Shown: piece by piece, positions 28,551 to 36,990 of the stretch
How positions within the stretch are numbered: position 1 is the first letter of the stretch
Layout: each line of letters starts with the position of its first letter
Origin: Microbacterium sp. 8M
Lineage (GTDB): Bacteria > Actinomycetota > Actinomycetes > Actinomycetales > Microbacteriaceae
Direction: 5' to 3'
Length of the DNA: 64,000 nucleotides
Assembly (NCBI RefSeq): GCF_902506375.1
Contig: NZ_LR733284.1
Location: 2,527,092 to 2,591,091 of the forward strand
The notes under the pieces: generated by a model
Databases searched by the model: none
Told to the model about the DNA's origin: nothing
Seen by the model: only the letters and a program-made list of their open reading frames with translations
Made by a program: the position numbers and the translations under genes

Positions 28551-29615
28551 ATGCGGTGGGTTCTCCATGTGGACCTGGACCAGTTCATCGCGGCCGTCGA
28601 GGTGCTGCGACGTCCGGAGCTCGCCGGCCTGCCCCTGATCGTGGGCGGTCGCGGCGACCCGACCGAGCGCGCCGTGGTCTCGACCGCCTCCTATGAGGCA
28701 CGCGCGTTCGGCGTCGGCTCGGGCATGCCGCTGCGCATCGCGGCGCGCAAGGCGCCGGACGCCGTGATCCTGCCCGTCGACGCCCCCGCCTACCTCGCCG
28801 CCTCCGCAGAGGTGATGGACGAGCTGCGCGCCCAGCCGGGCGCCGTGGTGCAGGTGCTCGGGTGGGACGAGGCGTTCGTCGGCGTCGACACCGACGATCC
28901 AGAGGCATACGCGCGGCGCATCCAGCAGGCCGTCCTGGACCGGACGCGCCTGCACTGCAGCGTCGGCATCGGCGACACGCTCGTGCGGGCCAAGATCGCG
29001 ACGGGCTTCGGCAAGCCCCGGGGCGTCTTCCGCCTCACGGCCGGCAACTGGGACGAGGTGATGGGCGAGCGCGCGGTGATCGAGCTGTGGGGCGTCGGCT
29101 CGAAGGTGTCGAAGCGCCTCGCGGGCCTGGGCATCCGCACGGTCGCGGAACTGGCGTCAGCGCCCGAGGACGCGCTCGTGTCCGAGTTCGGCCCGCGGAT
29201 GGGGCTCTGGTACCGCGAGCTCGGGCGGGGCGGCGGATCCGCGGTCGTCGATGACACGCCCTGGGTCCCGCGCGGGCACAGCCGGGAGACGACTTATCAG
29301 AGCGATCTCGCCGACCGTACCGAGATCGAGCGGGCTGCGCTGGTGCTGCTCGATCAGGTGCTCGACGATGTCGCGGAGGACGGACGCGGCGTCATCGGCC
29401 TCGGGCTCAAGGTGCGCTATGCGCCGTTCACGACGAAGACCTTCACGAAGCGGATCCCGGAGACCACCGACCGGCCAGCGATCGTGGCGAAGGCGCACGA
29501 GCTGATCTCCCGGATCGAGCCTGACCGCCCCGTGCGACTGCTGGGCATGCGCGCCGAGATGGCGCTTCCGGACGACGCCAGGGAGGGGCGCACGCCCACG
29601 CGCGGCGCCTGGTGA
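28551..29615 (+). CDS. dinB: Y-family DNA polymerase (DinB type) with substituted steric gate
   Basis: A 354-residue translesion polymerase. The first catalytic motif is HVDLDQFIAAVE (Asp8) and the second GWDEAF (Asp106-Glu107); the thumb helix-hairpin-helix region is LWGVGSKVSKRLAGLGI and the little-finger domain occupies the C-terminus. There is no beta-clamp-binding QLxLF peptide at the end. Two departures stand out. The steric-gate position that excludes ribonucleotides, normally Phe or Tyr, is Ile13. The usual S-x-D-E is G-W-D-E, with the catalytic acids intact. Mycobacterium smegmatis DinB2 has Leu at the steric gate and incorporates ribonucleotides, so this may be of that group. Neighbours (cysE and a reductase) suggest no operon. 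Confidence 0.9.
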   Translation: MRWVLHVDLDQFIAAVEVLRRPELAGLPLIVGGRGDPTERAVVSTASYEARAFGVGSGMPLRIAARKAPDAVILPVDAPAYLAASAEVMDELRAQPGAVVQVLGWDEAFVGVDTDDPEAYARRIQQAVLDRTRLHCSVGIGDTLVRAKIATGFGKPRGVFRLTAGNWDEVMGERAVIELWGVGSKVSKRLAGLGIRTVAELASAPEDALVSEFGPRMGLWYRELGRGGGSAVVDDTPWVPRGHSRETTYQSDLADRTEIERAALVLLDQVLDDVAEDGRGVIGLGLKVRYAPFTTKTFTKRIPETTDRPAIVAKAHELISRIEPDRPVRLLGMRAEMALPDDAREGRTPTRGAW

Positions 29616-29658
29616 CGGGCGGCGCGTCAGGGCAGAGGTCGCGTCGAGAAGGGCTGCA

Positions 29659-30702
29659 TCAGCGCTCCGACCGATCGGCCCGTTCAGCCGCGGACGCGTC
29701 GGCCTGCGGGTGCAGAAGGAGATTGCCGACCTTGCGACCGGAGTCGACGAGGGCGTGCGCCTCGGCGAGGCGGTCGAGCGGAAGCGATCGATCCGTGACG
29801 ACGCGGAGGGCGCCCGATTCGATGAGGCCGAGCAGCGCGGCGATGTCTTCAGGGCGCTCAGGCGCCGTGCCTGTCTTCACCGGGCCGCGTGCCGTGATCA
29901 TCTCGCCGAGACTCGCGACGGCCAGCAGGAGCCGTCCGCCCTCAGCCAGCAGCGGCCGGCCGCTCGCCGGGCTCAGCGCGCCGACCGTGTCGAACACGAC
30001 GTCGAAGCGCTCCCCGCGCGCCGCGAGAGACTCGATCGGCACCGTCCCGTAATCGATGAGCCTGTCGGCGCCGAGGGCCGCGACGAGCTGCGCGTTGCGG
30101 CCGCTGGTGACTGCCGTGACCGTCGCCCCGAAATGCTTCGCCAGCTGCACGGCGTTCGTGCCGACCGCTCCGGAGGCACCGACCACGAGCACTCGCTCGC
30201 CGGGCTGCAGGAGCGCCTTGTCGCGCAGGTAGTGCAGAGCCGTCGTGCCGCCGAACAGCACCCCGGCGGCGTCGTCGAAGGAGACCGCGTCAGGAAGGCG
30301 CACGAGACGCGAGCCGGGGACCGCGACGAGCTCGGCGTGCGCCCCCATCCGGGCGCCCGTCATGCCGCAGACGCGATCTCCGACGGCGAAGGCTGTCATC
30401 GCCTCGGCCCGGCTCCGCGCTCGCGGGCCGCGACCGGGATCCCCTGCGCCGAGCTCGACGATGGTCCCCGCGAAGACGACGCCGAGCACCCTTTTCCGAG
30501 GGCCCCGGAGACCGAGCGCGAGCCGACCCGGCAGGGCGAACCCGCGTGGGAAGCGTGCACCACGGATGCGGGCGTCGCCGGAGTTCACGGTCGACGCCAC
30601 GACCCGCACCAGACCCTCGCCTCGACGTGCGACAGGATCGGCCACCGTCGCGATCCGCACGACCGACGCAGGCCCGTACCTCTCCACAACCCCTGCCCGC
30701 AT
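29659..30702 (-). CDS. NAD(P)-dependent alcohol dehydrogenase / quinone reductase (MDR family)
   Basis: A 347-residue medium-chain reductase. The N-terminal GroES-like domain (GEGLVRVVASTVNSGDARIRG) lacks the Cys and His zinc ligands of classical alcohol dehydrogenases, so it is the zinc-independent quinone oxidoreductase type. The Rossmann loop is GASGAVGTNAVQLAKHFG and the substrate region FGGTTALHYLRD. It is divergent from the TetR gene, whose operators lie in its promoter, so it is probably induced by the TetR ligand. The start is the ATG at 30702 with GGGGAG as ribosome site. Substrate unknown. Confidence 0.87.
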   Translation of the reverse strand: MRAGVVERYGPASVVRIATVADPVARRGEGLVRVVASTVNSGDARIRGARFPRGFALPGRLALGLRGPRKRVLGVVFAGTIVELGAGDPGRGPRARSRAEAMTAFAVGDRVCGMTGARMGAHAELVAVPGSRLVRLPDAVSFDDAAGVLFGGTTALHYLRDKALLQPGERVLVVGASGAVGTNAVQLAKHFGATVTAVTSGRNAQLVAALGADRLIDYGTVPIESLAARGERFDVVFDTVGALSPASGRPLLAEGGRLLLAVASLGEMITARGPVKTGTAPERPEDIAALLGLIESGALRVVTDRSLPLDRLAEAHALVDSGRKVGNLLLHPQADASAAERADRSER

Positions 30703-30710
30703 GCTCTCCC

Positions 30711-30724
30711 CTTACGCCTGTAAG
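30711..30724. promoter_or_regulatory. TetR operator 1
   Basis: CTTAC-GCCT-GTAAG, a 5-bp inverted repeat in the reductase/tetR intergenic region. Its centre is 34 bases (about three helical turns) from operator 2. It covers the reductase leader and the -35 area of tetR. Confidence 0.6.
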
Positions 30725-30736
30725 TCTGTCGCGCCT

Positions 30737-30765
30737 ACGATAGCCTTACATGCGTAAGGGCACAA
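30737..30765 (-). promoter_or_regulatory. Reductase promoter: TTGTGC-17-TATCGT with the operator in the spacer
   Basis: On the minus strand a -35 TTGTGC (30760-30765) and a -10 TATCGT (30737-30742) are separated by 17 bases, which consist almost exactly of operator 2. The oppositely directed tetR -10 TAGCCT (30741-30746) overlaps it. Confidence 0.5.
30744..30759. promoter_or_regulatory. TetR operator 2
   Basis: CCTTAC-ATGC-GTAAGG, a perfect 6-bp inverted repeat sharing the CTTAC/GTAAG core with operator 1. It covers the predicted tetR transcription start and the spacer of the divergent promoter, a layout that would repress both genes. Confidence 0.65.
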
Positions 30766-30788
30766 GTACGGCCCGGAAGGGAGTCGCA

Positions 30789-31436
30789 GTGGCCCCGCGC
30801 GCGCCGCTCAGCCGTGAGCGCATCGTCGCCGCTGCCATGCAGGTCGCCGACGAGGGCGGCCTGACCGCCGTGAGCATGCGCAACGTCGGCAAGGCGCTCG
30901 GCGCCGAGGCGATGTCGCTCTATCACCACGTCTCCGGCAAGGACGAGCTGCTGGACCTGCTCGCGGACGCGGCGTTCACACAGATCCCGCTGCTCGAGGT
31001 CGGCACGCCCTGGCGCCCCGCCATGACCGCGCGCGCCCACGCCATGCGCGCCGTGCTCAAGAAGCACCCCTGGGCGCTCACTCTGCTCGAGTCCAGGGCG
31101 AACCCGGGACAGGCCGTGATGCGACACCACGACCGTGTCCTCGGTCTGCTGCGCAAAGACGGCTTCACCCTCACGCTCGCGGCGCACGCCTACTCGGCGC
31201 TGGACGCCTACATCTACGGATTCGTGCTCACCGAGCTCAGCCTGCCCTTCACCCCCGACACGGGGCCCGAGGCCTTCGCCGAAGGCTTGGATCTGCCGGC
31301 CGCGGAGTATCCGCACCTCGCCGAGATGCTGGAGCAGATGGTGATCGGACACGACTACCGCTTCGGCGACGAGTTCGACTACGGCCTCGACCTTCTGCTC
31401 GATCAGCTCGAGCTGCGGCTGGCGGCCCAAGGCTGA
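30789..31436 (+). CDS. TetR family regulator with TetR_C-type effector domain
   Basis: A 215-residue repressor. The helix-turn-helix is in the N-terminal ~50 residues (RIVAAAMQVADEGGLTAVSMRNVGKALGAEAMSLYHHV is the region), and the C-terminal ligand domain has the helix pattern of tetracycline-repressor-like regulators. The GTG at 30789 is chosen as start: AAGGGAG lies five bases upstream, and the -10 box at 30741 puts the transcription start near 30753. The earlier in-frame ATG at 30750 lies inside operator 2 and before that start point. It probably represses itself and the divergent reductase; the ligand is unknown. Confidence 0.87.
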   Translation: MAPRAPLSRERIVAAAMQVADEGGLTAVSMRNVGKALGAEAMSLYHHVSGKDELLDLLADAAFTQIPLLEVGTPWRPAMTARAHAMRAVLKKHPWALTLLESRANPGQAVMRHHDRVLGLLRKDGFTLTLAAHAYSALDAYIYGFVLTELSLPFTPDTGPEAFAEGLDLPAAEYPHLAEMLEQMVIGHDYRFGDEFDYGLDLLLDQLELRLAAQG

Positions 31437-31468
31437 CGCACCGATGCCTCAGCTCGCGCCGGGAGTGC

Positions 31469-32548
31469 TCAGGCCTCGCTGCCGAGTGCGGCCAGGCGCG
31501 CCTCCTCGTCCGCATGGATCGCGGACTCGATGATCGGCTCCAGCGCGCCGTCCATCACCTGATCGAGGTTGTAGGCCTTGAAGCCGGTGCGGTGATCCGC
31601 GATGCGGTTCTCCGGGAAGTTGTACGTGCGGATCCGCTCCGAGCGGTCCATGCCGCGGATCTGGGAGCGGCGGGCGTCGGACGCTGCAGCCTCGAGCTCC
31701 TCCTGCTGCTTGGCGAGCAGGCGGGCGCGCAGCACGCGCATCGCCGCCTCGCGGTTCTGCAGCTGCGACTTCTCGTTCTGCATCGACACCACGATCCCGG
31801 TGGGCAGATGCGTGATGCGCACCGCCGAGTCGGTGGTGTTGACGGACTGGCCGCCCGGTCCGGATGAGCGGAAGACGTCGATCTTGAGGTCGTTCTGGTT
31901 GATCGCGATCTCGTCGGGCTCGTCGACCTCGGGGAACACGAGCACTCCCGTCGTCGAGGTGTGGATGCGCCCCTGCGACTCGGTGGCGGGAACCCGCTGC
32001 ACGCGGTGCACGCCGCCCTCGTACTTGAGGTGCGCCCAGACCCCCTGGGAGGGATCCGTCGACGATCCCTTGATCGCGACCTGCACGTCCTTGTAGCCGC
32101 CGAGGTCGGACTCGGTGCGCTCCAGGAGCTCGGTCTTCCAGCCCTTCGACGCGGCGTACTGCATGTACATGCGCAGCAGATCCGCGGCGAAGAGCGCGGA
32201 CTCCGCGCCGCCCTCCCCCGCCTTGATCTCCATGATGACGTCGCGTGCGTCATCCGGATCCCGCGGGATCAGCAGCCGACGCAGCTTCTCCTGCGTCTGC
32301 TGCAGGTGCTCTTCGAGGGCGGGGATCTCCGCCGCGATCGACTCGTCCTCTCGGGCGAACTCGCGCGCGGTCTCGAGGTCCTCGCCGGCGGCGATCCAGT
32401 CGTCATGCGCCTTCACGATGCGGCTGAGCTCGGCATAGCGGCGGTTGACGCGCTTCGCCCGTGCGGCGTCGGCGTGCACCTCGGGGTCGGAGAGCTCCCT
32501 CTCCACCCTGCGGTGCTCGTCGCGCAGCGCCTCGACCTGTTCGAACAT
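31469..32548 (-). CDS. prfA: Peptide chain release factor 1
   Basis: Releases finished proteins at UAA and UAG codons. The 359-residue protein has the stop-codon-reading tripeptide PAT (187-189), which marks RF1 rather than RF2, and the catalytic GGQ (232-234) in [17 protein letters not shown]; the glutamine is the methylation target of prmC. The C-terminal [16 protein letters not shown] segment is present. It lies 42 bases downstream of rho and converges with the tetR gene, so it ends the lysA-hom-thrB-rho-prfA run. Confidence 0.97.
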   Translation of the reverse strand: MFEQVEALRDEHRRVERELSDPEVHADAARAKRVNRRYAELSRIVKAHDDWIAAGEDLETAREFAREDESIAAEIPALEEHLQQTQEKLRRLLIPRDPDDARDVIMEIKAGEGGAESALFAADLLRMYMQYAASKGWKTELLERTESDLGGYKDVQVAIKGSSTDPSQGVWAHLKYEGGVHRVQRVPATESQGRIHTSTTGVLVFPEVDEPDEIAINQNDLKIDVFRSSGPGGQSVNTTDSAVRITHLPTGIVVSMQNEKSQLQNREAAMRVLRARLLAKQQEELEAAASDARRSQIRGMDRSERIRTYNFPENRIADHRTGFKAYNLDQVMDGALEPIIESAIHADEEARLAALGSEA

Positions 32549-32590
32549 GACGACCGGATCCCGGAACGACAGCTGATCCGCGGACGCGGG

Positions 32591-34516
32591 TCAGCGGATG
32601 CTGTTCTCGGACGCGTGGCTGTGGCCGGTGCCGGAGGCCGGCTTGCCCAGCTGCGCGTTCTGCATCTGCAGCAGGAACTCGACGTTGGAGTCGGTCTCCT
32701 TGAGCTTGCCGAGGACGACCTCGAGGGCCTGCTGCGGGTCGAGCCCGGCGAGGGCACGGCGCAGCTTCCAGGTGATCTTGACCTCGTCGGGGCTCAGCAG
32801 CATCTCCTCGCGGCGCGTGGAGGACGCGTTGACGTCCACGGCCGGGAAGATCCGCTTGTCGGCGAGGGCGCGCGACAGACGCAGCTCGCTGTTGCCGGTG
32901 CCCTTGAACTCCTCGAAGATGACCTCGTCCATCTTGGATCCGGTCTCCACCAGAGCAGTGGCGAGGATCGTGAGCGATCCGCCGTTCTCGATGTTGCGCG
33001 CGGCGCCGAAGAAGCGCTTCGGCGGGTAGAGCGCCGACGCGTCCACGCCGCCCGTGAGCACACGGCCCGAGGCAGGCGCCGAGATGTTGTAGGCGCGGCC
33101 GAGGCGGGTGATCGAGTCGAGCAGCACGACCACGTCGCGGCCCAGCTCGACGAGGCGCTTGGCGCGCTCGATCGCGAGCTCGGCGACCGTGGTGTGATCC
33201 TCCGCGGGGCGGTCGAAGGTCGAGGCGATGACCTCGCCCTTCACGGTGCGCTGCATGTCGGTGACCTCTTCGGGGCGCTCGTCGACGAGCACGACCATGA
33301 GGTGCACCTCGGGGTTGTTCTGCGCGATCGCGTTGGCGATCTGCTGCAGCACGATCGTCTTGCCCGCCTTCGGCGGGGCGACGATGAGGCCGCGCTGGCC
33401 CTTGCCGATCGGTGCGACGAGGTCGATGATGCGCTGCGTGAGCTTCGACGCCGACGTCTCCAGGCGCAGCCGCTCCTGCGGGTACAGCGGGGTGAGCGAC
33501 GAGAACTCGACGCGGGCGGCGGCATCCTCGGGGCTCAGGCCGTTGATCGAGTCGACCTTGACCAGGGCGTTGTACTTCTGGCGGCCCTGCTGCTCGCCCT
33601 CGCGGGGCTGCTTGATCGCGCCGACGACGGCGTCGCCCTTGCGCAGGTTGTACTTCTTCACCTGGCCGAGCGAGACGTACACGTCGCTGGGGCCGGAGAG
33701 GTAGCCGGTGGTGCGCACGAAGGCGTAGTTGTCGAGCACGTCGAGGATGCCGGCGATCGGGATGAGGACGTCGTCCTCGCCGATCTCGGTCTCGAACTCG
33801 TCGACGTTCTGGTTGCCGCCGCCACGGCGCTTGTTGCGCTGCCGGCCGCGGCTGCTGCCGCCCTCCTCGTCGGCGTCGGCCGGAGCACCGCCGCGGCCGT
33901 TCTGGTTGCCGTTGCCGTTCTGGCCGTTGTTCTGGTTGCCGCCGTTGTCCTGACCGCCGTTGCGGTTGCGGCTGCGGCTGCGGGAACGGCTGCGGCTGCG
34001 GCCGGTCGGCTCTTCGCCGCCCTCCGCGGGAGCCTCGGCCGGCTGCTCGGACGGAGCGGCGTCGGCGGACGCCTCCTTCACGGCGGGTTCGGCCGGCGCC
34101 TCGGCGGGGGCGGCGTCCGCGGACTCCGTCGGCGCCTCCTCGGCCTTCTTGGCACGGCTGCGACGCGGGGCCTTCGCCTTCGGCGCGTCCTCCGCCGGGG
34201 TCTCGGCGGGTGCGGCCTCGGCCGGGGTCTCGGCGGGGGCGGCGTCCGCGGACTCCGCCGGCGCCTCCTCGGCCTTCTTGGCACGGCTGCGACGCGGGGC
34301 CCGCGCCTTCGGCGCGTCCTCCGCCGGAGCCTCGGCGGGTGCGGCCTCGGCCGGAGCTGCGACGGCGGTGTCGCCCGCTTCGGCGGCCTGGGCTGCGGCG
34401 CTCGCGGAGGTCGCGCGGCGCGGCGCGCGCTTGCGCGGCGCCTTCGGCGCGTCCTCGGCGGACGCGTTCTCGGCCGGAGCCGAGTTCTCGATCTGGGTCT
34501 CGGAGATGGTCTCCAC
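32591..34516 (-). CDS. rho: Transcription termination factor Rho with long disordered N-terminal region
   Basis: ATP-driven RNA translocase that ends transcription. The start is the GTG at 34516, with AAGAGGAG at the proper distance. Residues ~1-170 are Ala/Glu/Pro-rich with Lys/Arg clusters, and include a tandem 43-residue repeat (PKARAPRRSRAKKAEEAP and PKAKAPRRSRAKKAEEAP cores). Residues ~172-185 are an Arg-Ser run, ~186-210 Asn/Gly/Gln-rich, and ~222-236 an RG/RK patch. The conserved part begins near 245 with the cold-shock RNA-binding domain, then the P-loop APPKAGKT (380-387), the Q- and R-loops and the catalytic residues (VLLDSITRLGRAYN). The usual Rho_N helical domain is not recognisable. 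E. coli Rho has 419 residues, this one 641. Insertions are common in actinobacteria, but this arrangement is worth study. Confidence 0.95.
   Translation of the reverse strand: METISETQIENSAPAENASAEDAPKAPRKRAPRRATSASAAAQAAEAGDTAVAAPAEAAPAEAPAEDAPKARAPRRSRAKKAEEAPAESADAAPAETPAEAAPAETPAEDAPKAKAPRRSRAKKAEEAPTESADAAPAEAPAEPAVKEASADAAPSEQPAEAPAEGGEEPTGRSRSRSRSRSRNRNGGQDNGGNQNNGQNGNGNQNGRGGAPADADEEGGSSRGRQRNKRRGGGNQNVDEFETEIGEDDVLIPIAGILDVLDNYAFVRTTGYLSGPSDVYVSLGQVKKYNLRKGDAVVGAIKQPREGEQQGRQKYNALVKVDSINGLSPEDAAARVEFSSLTPLYPQERLRLETSASKLTQRIIDLVAPIGKGQRGLIVAPPKAGKTIVLQQIANAIAQNNPEVHLMVVLVDERPEEVTDMQRTVKGEVIASTFDRPAEDHTTVAELAIERAKRLVELGRDVVVLLDSITRLGRAYNISAPASGRVLTGGVDASALYPPKRFFGAARNIENGGSLTILATALVETGSKMDEVIFEEFKGTGNSELRLSRALADKRIFPAVDVNASSTRREEMLLSPDEVKITWKLRRALAGLDPQQALEVVLGKLKETDSNVEFLLQMQNAQLGKPASGTGHSHASENSIR
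34101..34350. repeat. In-frame tandem DNA repeat in rho, 129-base period
   Basis: Two near-identical ~120-base copies, with matching points at 34111 and 34240 (CGGCGTCCGCGGACTCC), encode the duplicated 43-residue unit of the Rho N-terminus. The high DNA identity suggests a recent duplication or gene-conversion-maintained repeat whose copy number may vary between strains. Confidence 0.7.
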
Positions 34517-34638
34517 GAGTACTCCTCTTGTAAGTCGTGGGTGATTCGACGCGCACACGGCAGATGCCGGGGCGCGGCCGCACGATCATGCCGAGAACAG
34601 GCTGTCCCCTGCATGCCACCCGGAGAACACGCTCACGA

Positions 34639-34657
34639 CGAGCCGGTGACCGGCTCG
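34639..34657. terminator. Hairpin between thrB and rho
   Basis: CGAGCCGG-TGA-CCGGCTCG, a perfect 8-bp stem 55 bases past the thrB stop, in the 196-base gap before rho. It may end the lysA-hom-thrB transcript or act in the rho leader; no T-tract. Nothing else is evident in that gap. Confidence 0.45.
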
Positions 34658-34712
34658 CGGTGCGGTTTCGGATGCTGTGCGGCTGACGCAGGAAGTGCGT
34701 CGCGGGCCGGGA

Positions 34713-35669
34713 TCACGATTGTGACGAAGAACCCTCCGCTCGTTCCCTCACTGTACCACCTCGCACATCGACGGCGACCATCTGCGGGATCCACGGAGTG
34801 TCCGTCGCCGACTCGGCCACCCGCACGGCCTCCAGGCGGCTGCCCGGGCCGTCGCACAGCACGAGCACACTCGGTCCGGCGCCCGAGACGACGGCCGCGA
34901 ACCCCTCCGCCCGCAGTGCGCGCACGAGGCGGTTCGTCTCCGGCATCGCGGGGGCGCGATAGTCCTGGTGCAGCCGGTCGTCGGTGGCGTCGAGCAGCAC
35001 GTCGGGGCTCTGCGTGAGCGCCGCGATGAGCAGCGCGGAGCGGGACACGTTGAACACCGCGTCCTCGCTCGGCACGTGCTCGGGCTGCAGGCTGCGGGCC
35101 GCCTTGGTCGACATGGTGTACCCGGGCACCAGCACGAGCGGTGAGACGCCGCGATGCACCAGCAGCTTCTTGTGCTGCGGGCCGCGCTCGGCGGTCCATG
35201 CGATCGTCAGGCCGCCGAACAGGGCGGGGGCGACGTTGTCGGGGTGTCCTTCGAGCTCGGTGGCCAGCCGGAGCAGCGCATCGTCGTCGAGCTCGACGAT
35301 GCCCTTCAGCAGGCCTTGTGCGGCCAGGACGCCCGCCGCCACGGCGGCGCCGGAGGATCCCAGCCCGCGGCCGTGCGGAACGCCGTTGCGCGCGATGAGG
35401 CGGATCCCGGGCATCGTGACGCCGGCGTCGGCGAAGACGTGCGCGATGGACCGGATCACCAGGTTCGACGCGTCGCGCGCGATCTCCTCGGCGCCGGATC
35501 CCGAGATGTCGAACTCGTAGACGCCCGGCTCGAGCGCCGTGACCTCGAGCTCGTCGTACATGCTCAGCGCGAGACCCAGGGTGTCGAACCCGGGGCCGAG
35601 GTTGGCACTGGTGGCGGGGACGCGCACCTCGACGGTGCGCCCGGGCATCGGTCCTTCGGAGGCGCTCAC
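34713..35669 (-). CDS. thrB: Homoserine kinase
   Basis: Phosphorylates homoserine on the threonine branch. A 318-residue GHMP kinase with VRVPATSANLGPGFDTLG at the N-terminus, the ATP loop GRGLGSSGAAVAAG, and the C-terminal VVSGAGPSVLVLC. The GTG start is one base after the hom stop codon, so the two are coupled. Threonine synthase (thrC), which usually lies between hom and thrB in actinobacteria, is not in this window. Confidence 0.95.
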   Translation of the reverse strand: MSASEGPMPGRTVEVRVPATSANLGPGFDTLGLALSMYDELEVTALEPGVYEFDISGSGAEEIARDASNLVIRSIAHVFADAGVTMPGIRLIARNGVPHGRGLGSSGAAVAAGVLAAQGLLKGIVELDDDALLRLATELEGHPDNVAPALFGGLTIAWTAERGPQHKKLLVHRGVSPLVLVPGYTMSTKAARSLQPEHVPSEDAVFNVSRSALLIAALTQSPDVLLDATDDRLHQDYRAPAMPETNRLVRALRAEGFAAVVSGAGPSVLVLCDGPGSRLEAVRVAESATDTPWIPQMVAVDVRGGTVRERAEGSSSQS

Positions 35670-35670
35670 G

Positions 35671-36990
35671 TCACTCCCCCTCGACGCGCAGCACCGACAC
35701 CACGCGGGTGACGGCGTCGCTGTCGGCCAGACGGGCGACAGTGTCGCTGAGGGCCTGCTCGGTGGCGCGGTGCGTGCCGATCACCAGGCGGGCGGTCGTG
35801 CTGTCCTCGCCGCGCTCCACGGTCTGCAGCGCGGTGGCGATCGAGACGCCGTGGTCGCTGAGGATCCCGGCGACGGTCGCCAGCACGCCGGTGACGTCGG
35901 CGACCTCGAGGGTGATCTGGTAGCGCGTGGTGATGTGCCCGAAGGGCGCGATCGGCAAGCTCTGCCGGGCGGACTCGCCCACGCCCACGCCGCCGGCGAT
36001 GTGGCGCCGCGCGGCGGACACGACGTCGCCGAGCACGGCGGATGCGGTCTGCACGCCGCCCGCGCCGGCGCCGTAGAACATCAGCGGGCCGGCGGCCTCG
36101 GCCTCCACGAACACGGCGTTGTTGCCGCCGTGCACGCTGGCCAGCGGGTGGTCGCGGTCGATCAGCGCCGGGTACACGCGCACCGAGACGGCGTCGCCTT
36201 CGGGCTCCGGGAGCCGCTCGCACACCGCGAGCAGCTTGATCACGTACCCCGCGCGACGGGCGTCGCCGATCATGTCGGCGGTCACCGAGGAGATGCCCTC
36301 GCGGTGCACGTCGTCGATGGAGACCTGCGTGTGGAAGGCGAGGCTGGCGAGGATCGCGGCCTTCTGCGCCGCATCGAAGCCCTCCAGGTCGAGAGTCGGA
36401 TCAGCCTCGAGGTACCCCAGGTCGGTCGCGATCCGCTGAGCCTCCTCGGCACTGAGACCCTGGCGGTCCATCGAGTCGAGGATGAAGTTCGTGCTGCCGT
36501 TGACGATGCCGAAGATCCGCTTGATGCGGTCGCCGGCGAGCGAGTCGCGCAGCGGACGGATGATCGGGATGGCGGCGGCGACGGCGGCCTCGTAGGAGAC
36601 GGAGGCGCCCACCTGATCGGCGGCCTCGAAGATCTCCGCACCGTGCGTGGCGAGCAGCGCCTTGTTGCCGGTGACCACGTCGGCCCCGCTGCGCAGCGCC
36701 TGCAGCACGTATCCGCGCGCGGGCTCGATCCCGCCCATGAGCTCGATCACGATGTCGGCTCCGAGGATGAGTGCCTCGGCATCGGTGGTGAGCAGCTCGC
36801 GCGGAAGCTCCGTGTCGCGCGGCGCATCCACGTCGCGGACCAGGATCCCGGCGAGCTCGAGGGTCGCGCCGCTGCGCTCGGCGAGGTCGGCCTGGTGCTC
36901 GAGGAGCAGGCGTGCGACCTGCGATCCCACGGATCCGGCCCCGAGCAGGGCTACCCGGAGGGTGCGGCGGTGGCCGTCGAGTTCCGTCAT
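35671..36990 (-). CDS. hom: Homoserine dehydrogenase
   Basis: Reduces aspartate semialdehyde to homoserine. The 439-residue protein begins with the Rossmann loop LLGAGSVGSQVA; the catalytic domain follows (TGNKALLATHG; NGSTNFILDSM; GYLEADPTLDLEGFDAAQKAAILA), and the C-terminal ~85 residues form an ACT domain (YQITLEVADVTGVLATVAGILSDHGVSI), indicating threonine feedback control as in Corynebacterium. The ribosome site is AAGGAGAAG. Its ATG overlaps the lysA stop as ATGA. Confidence 0.96.
   Translation of the reverse strand: MTELDGHRRTLRVALLGAGSVGSQVARLLLEHQADLAERSGATLELAGILVRDVDAPRDTELPRELLTTDAEALILGADIVIELMGGIEPARGYVLQALRSGADVVTGNKALLATHGAEIFEAADQVGASVSYEAAVAAAIPIIRPLRDSLAGDRIKRIFGIVNGSTNFILDSMDRQGLSAEEAQRIATDLGYLEADPTLDLEGFDAAQKAAILASLAFHTQVSIDDVHREGISSVTADMIGDARRAGYVIKLLAVCERLPEPEGDAVSVRVYPALIDRDHPLASVHGGNNAVFVEAEAAGPLMFYGAGAGGVQTASAVLGDVVSAARRHIAGGVGVGESARQSLPIAPFGHITTRYQITLEVADVTGVLATVAGILSDHGVSIATALQTVERGEDSTTARLVIGTHRATEQALSDTVARLADSDAVTRVVSVLRVEGE

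Noticed and set aside
30750..30788. ATG at 30750 as the tetR start
   Set aside because: It lies inside operator 2 and upstream of or at the predicted transcription start, with no ribosome site; GTG 30789 has AAGGGAG at the correct distance.
34101..34350. Regular repeats considered as a CRISPR or intergenic satellite
   Set aside because: The period is 129 bases, in frame, and encodes the duplicated Rho N-terminal unit; there are no spacers.
31961..35017. A 1018-codon plus-strand open frame opposite prfA, rho and thrB
   Set aside because: It mirrors the repeats and codon bias of rho; its Leu/Gly/Arg-rich product has no recognisable motif.
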